Part shown: piece by piece, positions 57,078-64,000 of the stretch
Numbering within the stretch: the stretch's first letter is position 1
How the letters are laid out: each line of letters begins with the position of its first letter
Source: Collybiopsis luxurians FD-317 M1
Lineage: Eukaryota > Basidiomycota > Agaricomycetes > Agaricales > Omphalotaceae
Direction: 5' to 3'
Assembly (NCBI GenBank): GCA_000827265.1
Contig: KN834750.1
Span: forward strand, 1,279,297 to 1,343,296
DNA length: 64,000 nucleotides
The notes under the pieces: generated by a model
What the model saw: the letters and a program-made list of their open reading frames with translations, nothing else
The model's database searches: none
Told to the model about the DNA's origin: nothing
Position numbers and translations under genes: made by a program

Positions 57078-59765
57078 TCATAGCGTTTCCCCCTCTTCCT
57101 CATCGTTATGCCATCTCCTTCTCGGACCATCGACCGGTTCATGCACGGCTATATCGGAGTCGTGTCCGTTTACGGTTAACCACGCCTCCAATCTCCGCCC
57201 TAATTCTCCTCCACGACCTCCACATATATCGCCGGTGGTGTCAAGCATCTGCTCCTTCTCCAGCTCTGACACGAATGGAAGCTTGACTTTCGAAGAGGGC
57301 TTGCGTCGAGTAAAAGCAGATCCGAGGATACTTTTCGGGTCATCGTGAGCAGGTTCTGTACTGGATGGACTGTGTGGAACATTGAAGCTGAGGGATTGCC
57401 GACCATCGGTGTAAACATTAGTTCCAGCGCCACTTCCATTCGCGTTCTCGTTTCCGGACATTGGCGGGCTTGTCAAGTGACTGTCAAAATCATTCAAGTC
57501 TGCGAACCAGCTCTCCTCATTTTCTTCTTCCCCAAGTGTGCTGTTCGCTAGACCTTCCTCCCAGCCGTCCCATTCAATGAAGCGGTGGGCCATACGGAGT
57601 CGCATACCAGAGGATTCGTATTGGAGCCATTCACGGGCAAGAGAAGCAACATCTTGCTGCGAGAGGTGATGAGGATAAGAACGAGGACGGCTTCCCCGGC
57701 GGGATGCCGGCGTGGAAGGCGTGGAGGCAGAGGTTGCTGCCATCTTTGCTAGAATATCTCTGAAGATTTTCGCCGTGAACGGACTATACTGCAAAAATGC
57801 CGGGAGATGAGCGCAAGCCCAAAGCGGGCGGGTAGTAGTAGATTCCCAGTCGATGATACATGTCTGAATCTGATTAGAAACTTGGAACTAGGGGGTTCAA
57901 AGAAACGTAGACTTACAATCTTGGTATGATCCACCTCGTCGACAAACACGTTCTCCAAACTGAGATCATGACAGTCCAAGCCAAACTCTTCGGGCCCAGA
58001 GTCATTCGAAGAACTTCCCATAAGCGCCTTTTGATGTTTTGATAACCGTTCCACTAAACTCAACCAACGCGCCATCTCTCTTCTGACAGTCTCTTCTCTC
58101 TGATCCATATGGGCAATCAAGAAAGTTGTTCGCTGCATTCTCCTGTAATCTCTGTACATCGCGTCTCCGGGACCATCCCACTCCCCTTCGCTCTCCTCCA
58201 AGTCCCATTCGTCACTATCATCACTTTCATCACCGGGAACAGCCTTGACTTGATGATGACGCGATGAGATAATTTCGTCTGGGTCCAGATGTAGTTTATG
58301 CGGCGCGGCTTTGCCTTCGTTCTCGCGGATAACGCCAGTCACTTCGCGTTCTACGCATGATTCAAAATAGCCTTGCGAGGAGGACCACGGACCACGATTA
58401 ATCTCGTTAGGATGCTCCAAATCGCCTCGATTAGAACCGAAGAATGGCCAGGAGACGATAGGTCCAACATGGTATTCCTGCTGTTGAGATGTCAGCGGCG
58501 TCATTGCGATCTTTGACATGGACGAGTATGAGTTTTGTCTGGACATTTTCGCACTGGGTAAAGGAGAAGTGGCTAGCGTAGGAGAGAATGGGAAAGCAGA
58601 ATAGTGCATTTGGATGGCCTTTGGCGTGACCCCAGCATCAGAACTACCACGGGGATTTGGACCAAAGTATAAGGAGCCTAGTTCAGAAAAGCGGTGGGCG
58701 AACAAGGGAATGACCATCTCGGCTAGGTTGGTTAAAAGCTTGACGAGATTGTTATACGATAAGGAATGATAGACCTTGGCAAGAGGAATACCAGGAGCCT
58801 TGGACATCAAAATGAACTCGCCACCGAGGCGATTGTACGGGTTGGAGTCGTAATGGTATACAGTAGGTACGGGTATCGAAGTGTGTTCCCGTAAGTACTG
58901 CATTGTGGCCACTTCGGATTCAGTTTTAAGGCGAGGCATAAATTTACGAGCAACCCGAGCGACAACCTGTTGTCGATCTGCCAGAGTAACTAAATAGGCC
59001 TAAAAAGTTCAGATTATAGAACTTTTTTTATTTAAAGAAATTACCTTGTGAAATGTGCCTGAAGACGACCATCACTAACCAGTCTTTCACAGATTTGGAC
59101 TTAAAGGGAGACATACCAGCGCTCAGAAACTTGATCCTGACAACTTCCACCCCCATCTTCTCTCTGACGACATCCTTGAGTAATTTTCTGTCGACCTCGA
59201 ACGGCAAAGCGCCATGAAATGCAGCGTCCGCCTTGCGTTCGGCCTTCCTATCTGCGTGTTCAATGTCCCAGTCCCATTCCAACTTCTCTTCTCCGTTTCC
59301 TTGTTGTTGAAGTGGCGGCAAATCGTTTGGCGCGTCGAGGTCGAGTTTCAGCTGTCGCAAATTGCGTTCCATATAACGAGCCTTGGCAAAAGTAGTTGGA
59401 CTGGTTGAAAGAGGATTATCGATGATATTGTTTGGATCTAGAAGCCAATTGAAAAGGGTAGATCTCTCGAGTTGACTGGAGAAAGGTGAGGGTGTCAGAG
59501 AGAGAACATGGAGGTAACGAAACAAGGTGACCGACGAAAGAGATGATTGCGGTTCAAGATGATCATTACTCAGAGTCTCTGCGTAAAGGCTTGGTGCGTC
59601 TGTAATTCCAAAAAAGGCCGAGGCCGAGCTTGCCGTCACAAAAGCCCCTTTTTCAGTTACCATCCTTTTCAAAGGTTCAAAGGCTTTTTGTTCGTCTTTC
59701 AGCTCGTCCTTAAGTATCTGCCAAATATCATCACCGTATTTGGTTCTTTCATCGCAACTCCGCAT
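57078..59765 (-). CDS. aminoglycoside-phosphotransferase-like kinase
   Basis: Exons 59117-59765, 59045-59058 (14 nt), 57917-58999 and 57078-57863 give 843 residues. Start 59765 (MRSCDERTK). A helical N-terminal region leads to the nucleotide-binding loop, where the 14-nt exon encodes GTFHK in KFLSAGTFHKAYLV. ATP-lysine candidate strand: QQVVARVARKF. The APH hallmarks are HDLSLENVFVD (catalytic loop, D and N present) and CIIDWEST (metal-binding Asp). An acidic insert (DESDDSDEWDLEESEGEWD) sits between lobes, and the C-terminus carries a proline/serine-rich, low-complexity region. Basidiomycete proteins of this type are numerous; the small-molecule substrate is unknown, and it need not relate to antibiotics. 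Confidence 0.87.
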
Positions 59766-61043
59766 CTTTCCACCAGCCAAATTCTACCCGTAAATCTTTC
59801 GGAACTCCTTGGCAAGATTAGGGAAGCGAGTACGGCGAACTCGCTTATTAGACACCCGCCTTGCTACTTGGGTCTTGTCGCACAGGCTCAGGCTTGGTCT
59901 CCAAGTTGCACCTCTTCAAATTATTCAGCTCCAACTACAGGATCTAAACCATCACAGAGTGGGCCGCAGTAATGGCGGTCATAGAACGGCCGAGTACGTC
60001 TCGCGGTATTCCGTTAGGCCGCTCGGTATATCCTTGTAAAAACGCTGTTCTTCAGTTTCATGGCAAGTAATGCAACTTTAGCCCGAGTTCCAGATGGCAG
60101 TGGCCATCCCGGTAATGTCAGACTGGGGGCACTTATTTTCTGCCCCAGATATTATTAGCAAAGAACCAGCGTCAGGTAAATAGATGTGCGGTATCAGCTC
60201 AACAGCTTTGCCAATCGCTAGCTATTTCCGTCGATTTCCTGGTTTAAATAACAGATCTTCTCGAAGACCTCCATGTATATGTTTGCCAAGGTGGAGATCG
60301 ATGTTATCGGAGGGTTGAGAAGATTAGCGATCATTATATCGACGCAGAGGTATTCATTTTCTGTCAGAATTGCGATGGAGCTTTGTCCAACAATGCCACC
60401 TTTTCCGAGAAAGATTGGAGATTGACGGATCTTGTGATGCGGGGCATATATGCATCGTGCCGTTATCTGGGGTTATGGAGATAAGTCCTCGTAGCATACC
60501 TCGTCCCACCTAGAAAGTAAAAATGCATGGGCAATAATGTGGGACGAGTCAACGACACTCGTGCGCTTCCAACCCTGCTACGTTAATGTTTCGAAAGAGA
60601 AGTTAGATATCAAGCTTCAAGGCCAGCAAATTGGAACGGCCGTACATTCCGATGACGTTGTAATGCATATATAGAAGATCATTTCGACGTGAGTCGTACT
60701 TAGATCGAGCAGCACATTGAACAATGTTCGGGAAGACTACTGAATTCGCGAATCACAGGCAAGATACATTCAGATTCGGGAAGGGCTATTCAAGTTCCAG
60801 ATAAGACTAGTTGACTTTGTGAATGAGTAAACATTCGGTCTGAGCACTGTCTGAGCCGACCTGAAGAGTACTGTGTGCGACCGAGGCCACTCGTTACTTA
60901 AAGTGGATTGTCAGATCTTTCCGCCACCCCACGGAGAGTCGGCATGATCGTTCCGAGATCCGGATCATTCATTGATAATCCGGCAGGATCGGCACAGATC
61001 TGCCCAACGCGTGCGCACGCATCCGAACTGCACTCAGACACCA
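59766..61043. other. divergent intergenic region, nothing recognised
   Basis: About 1.3 kb between the kinase-like gene and the second cyclophilin. An open frame at 59809-60039 continues across the promoter but has no features. No RNA gene found. Confidence 0.5.
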
Positions 61044-62067
61044 ATGTCAGCATATCTGGACATACACGCCGGGGACATAGCAGAACACGAGAAACAAACA
61101 GATGAATACAGCTTTACATCCTCATTACTTTCCAAACACGCCTCCGTTTTCGACCTACCAGCCCGTCCGGAACTCTTATCCGATGAACAGCGGGAAATTC
61201 TGCGAGACCTCAATGTAAAGTATCAATCGAGTATCCGAGCTGTGTCGTTCATATGAGATAATCTTTGATTAGAAATCCTCTAATCAAGACCTCCGTTTCG
61301 ATCCACCCATTGCACTACTCCTGGGGCGTCTCACATTCGACTTGGATCCTTCCACCGGGCTCACTAAAACGCGCCAAAACTTCATATCTCTGTGTACCGG
61401 TGACAAAGGGTTCTGCAAAAGTGCACCTAACAAAAAACTCCACTACCTCGGAAATCCCCTGCATAGGGTCGTAAAAGGTTTCGTTGCCCAAGGAGGCGAC
61501 GTCACCAGAAGCGACGGTAGCGGAGGAGAGGTAAGCGATTTTCTCGTATCTTTTAACATGCATCTCCATGCTGTTTCCCCATGGTCCTGGTGAAACTTTG
61601 CAATTCTAATGCAGATCATTTTGAAGTCCAGCTGGCTCTAGTCCAGTTTCGCTGTGTTCTTTGTTTTTCTCACACTATTTTCCGTCAGTCAATATATGGA
61701 CCGAAGTTCCCGAGTGAGAAGGCAGGATTACAAGTGCTTCCACAGAGAGGTAGCCTTGCAATGGCCAACTCGGGAGGCAAAAATCCAAATAATACGTCAC
61801 AGTTCTTTATCGTGTTGTCTGAAGATGACGAAATGCTAGCTAAACTGAAAGGTGTGCCGTTAGGGTATATACTCTATTTTTGATTGCTTCCAACTCAAAA
61901 CGAAATCCGCTCTTCCAGGAAAGTATGTTGTTTTTGGACGAATTAAAGAAGGTGACAAAGACAGTGCGAGGGTACTGGAAAAATTAGATGAGTTAGGTGC
62001 CGACAATGATGCTAAAAATGAAAAACCTACAATACCTGTCTGGATCGGAGGGTGCGGAGTTTTGTAA
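61044..62067 (+). CDS. divergent cyclophilin with N-terminal extension
   Basis: Exons 61044-61214, 61273-61530, 61689-61851 and 61919-62067 give 246 residues. The lead MSAYLDIHAGDIAEHEKQT to LLSDEQREILRDLN is the extension seen in a subgroup of cyclophilins from protists, plants and fungi. The domain: LGRLTFDLDP, NFISLCTGDKGF, LHRVVKGFVAQGGD (catalytic Arg and Gln kept; the Phe-Met pair is FV), SGGESIYGPKFPSE, MANSGGKNPNNTSQFFIVLS and KYVVFGRIKEGD, ending IGGCGVL. The region where cyclophilin A has its cyclosporin-contact Trp reads EDDEMLAKLKGKYVVFG and has none, so drug binding should be weak. It is not a copy of the cyclophilin A at 30639. Confidence 0.85.
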
Positions 62068-62853
62068 GTAAGCAGACCACGCAACGCGTGCCAAACGTTT
62101 TACAATTCCAGTTGAGTGTTCGTTCAGGGGAGATCTGTATATGGCCCTTTAATGCCTTTTTTTCCACTCAATACTTCAATTTTTGCATTCACACAAGGCC
62201 CAGTTGCACCTTATGGATTTTTCCAGCGAGAGAATCGCAGACGTCGCTGAACTCCTGATAAAACTCTTCACAAGGAAACCCTTCGTCTGGAGCTTCCTCG
62301 CTTTTTTGGTTGAACCATGGGGTCACCATTCCTCGACAGCGCGTGAACGAGGACATACATTCTTGGCGGCATCCTCGGAAGGAAGCCTCGCTTGCTGAAC
62401 CTGAACTTTATCGCCACCGTCTCATGGACAACATACAGTCTGACGGTAATGGATACATCGACCTTGAACCCCGGATCGGATTACACAAAAAGCTTTCCAT
62501 TATAATGAGCAAATTACAGGGAAACATAAACCGCAGAGATGTATGATATGTACAAGAAATGCACTGAGGCGAAGTGGACAACAGATGAAAAAAGTGCAAC
62601 GAGTGGAACGGCGACAGACGCGAGAGAGCAAACGAGAGCATTGTCCTAATAGGGATGACACAGACTACATGAAAAACCGAGGAATACCAATTGGAAAGCG
62701 AGCCAGTAAGAGGATGCATATGATAACGACACAGTAAAATCATTTAAAGTTTAAAGGAGCGACGAGACAAGCAAATGCGCGTAAAAATAAAAACGTTGAT
62801 AGGGCCACAGAATTGAGTCTGAAATATTACAGTAAAAGGAAGCAGGGACAGCA
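62068..62853. other. gap between convergent cyclophilin and amidase 2
   Basis: About 0.8 kb. Open frames at 62183-62398 and 62310-62546 overlap in different frames; their lysine- and leucine-rich translation shows no family. Possibly decayed coding sequence. Confidence 0.4.
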
Positions 62854-64000
62854 TTACTTTCCTTGGAAGACGATGCCGTTTTGCGCTAGGGCTGATTGAA
62901 TGACTTTCATACCTTCTAGTACCTTTTCTTCTTCCAGTCTTCTCCCAGCTATTTGGACGCCCACTGGAAGCCCATGCATCGAACCGGCGTCATAGACGGA
63001 ATATGACGTTTTGTAGATGATGCTCATGTCGTTGTACTCGGGTGAAGTCATGAAGTCGGCAGGAAGGGAATCCAACTCTTTGTCAACGCGCGTTACTGGC
63101 ATGCTTCCGGCAGAGTAGTCGAGCTGGAAGATACCGGAAATTAGTGTTAATTAGTGTCAACAATACACAATGACATTGAAAAAAAAATACGCACTAGATT
63201 GAAAAGGAACGCATAAGAGGCCGACATTAAACTCGCCTTCAGGCCATCACCGTGCTTTACCGCGGGAAACGGCGCAGGGGCCGTTAACACAAAATCAAGC
63301 CCTTCTTTGGTCCATTGTTCGTGCCACTCTGCTCTAAACTTGTCTCTCTTCACGATCAAGTCTCGTTCTTCCCGAATCGTCTTCAAGTGCATCTTGTCAA
63401 GCAAGCTTGCGTAGATTGGATCTTTGGATGCGTAGAACCTGGCCAGTAACTTTTTGAAGAAACGGGGAAGATTGATCAAGTCCAGGAACGACGCTAAGGC
63501 AGGGCTAACAGTCTCCTCCGGTTCAAGCCTTTCCCGAATCTGTTGGCCTGAAGTGGATGTTACAAACGGCACTCATTAGGGTTGAAAGAAAAACCCTTGT
63601 AGCGTACCCGAGTCACCAAAGGCGAGTTGATATCCGGTTTCCAGAAATTCAGGGATGTTCGGAGGTATCCTGTTTTAGAATAAATAGATATCTATGAATC
63701 CGAACTCTGTTTCAAAGTAGAGACTCACAAATCAACAACCTCATGACCTTGCTGCTTTAATGAATCGACTACCATTGTGAGCGCTCGCATGCAGGCAGGT
63801 GAAGGTGGTATGACGCCTAAGCCCGATATGGACTATGAGATCTGATTCAAAACATGGTGAACTTTGTGACATACCATCTGTCCAGACGACGCCCCACTTT
63901 AGTCGCCGTCCTTCTTCTTGAAGATTGACAGGGCGCCACGGTATGGGCACGCACTGAGGACGGATAGTCAAATCTAGGAGAAGATTCTCAGTCTTATGGA
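62854..64000 (-). CDS. amidase 2 (acetamidase/FAAH-like), 5' part off window
   Basis: C-terminal half of an amidase-signature enzyme entering from the right edge. Exons read: TIRPQCVPIPWRPVN with RRLKWGVVWTDG, a segment SACMRAL-like (PPSPACMRALTMVVDSL), DLIPPNIPEF, LDLINLPRFFKKLLARFY, AEWHEQWTKEGLDFVLTAP, TRVDKELDSLP, SMHGLPVGVQIAGRRLEEEK, and a stop at 62854. The order matches fungal acetamidases and fatty-acid-amide hydrolases. The catalytic Lys and the GGSSSG box lie upstream, beyond 64000, and cannot be checked. It differs from amidase 1 at 14700 in sequence and intron layout, so it is not a recent copy. Confidence 0.85.

Noticed and set aside
14700..64000. Two amidases (and two cyclophilins) as segmental duplication
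   Set aside because: The members differ in sequence, length and intron layout, so they are distinct family branches and not local copies.

Overview
This is a fungal nuclear contig, almost certainly from an agaricomycete basidiomycete. Genes are dense and on both strands. Most are broken by many introns of about 50 nt with GT/AG ends, and several carry microexons of 4 to 14 nt. The protein types also fit: DUF6533 and DUF7330 proteins, agaric-type seven-helix receptors, a Zn2Cys6/Fungal_trans regulator pair and GT90. About 24 genes can be supported. No tRNA, rRNA, CRISPR array or intact transposon was found. Exon models were built by hand from splice signals, reading phase and alignment between paralogues. 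Nine models (one partial) were summed exon by exon and give whole codon counts.

Left third (1-17 kb). Two paralogous Zn2Cys6 transcription factors, TF1 (minus, cut by the left edge) and TF2 (plus), flank a short-chain dehydrogenase and a quinate/sugar-acid-type MFS transporter. The transporter is divergent from TF2, across a promoter holding a CGG-N3-CCG site. TF2 is followed by a secreted six-hairpin (GH88/GH105-like) glycosidase and an amidase. This looks like a regulated uptake and breakdown cluster, perhaps for pectin-derived uronides or aromatic acids; the substrate is inference.

Middle (17-48 kb). A DUF6533 membrane protein, a Cys-rich mini-protein, a decayed LINE RNase H fragment, a WrbA/Pst2-type quinone reductase, a large tandem-RRM protein, a small unknown gene, cyclophilin A, a secreted carboxylesterase, a tandem DUF7330 pair (one with an RGG tail), ribosomal protein eL20, a secreted metallophosphoesterase head-to-head with eL20, a ubiquitin-fold protein ending in a CaaX-like box, a 73-residue hypothetical, a small FHA protein and a Mug190-like SMP/C2 lipid-transfer protein.

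Right part (48-64 kb). Two tandem seven-helix receptors, a GT90/CAP10 glycosyltransferase, an aminoglycoside-phosphotransferase-like kinase, a second, divergent cyclophilin and the 3' half of a second amidase.

The most notable points are the phase-preserving microexon architecture of the TF pair and of the transporter, the candidate catabolic cluster with inverted CGG sites, GC-AG introns in two genes, and the CIIC tail on the ubiquitin-fold protein.
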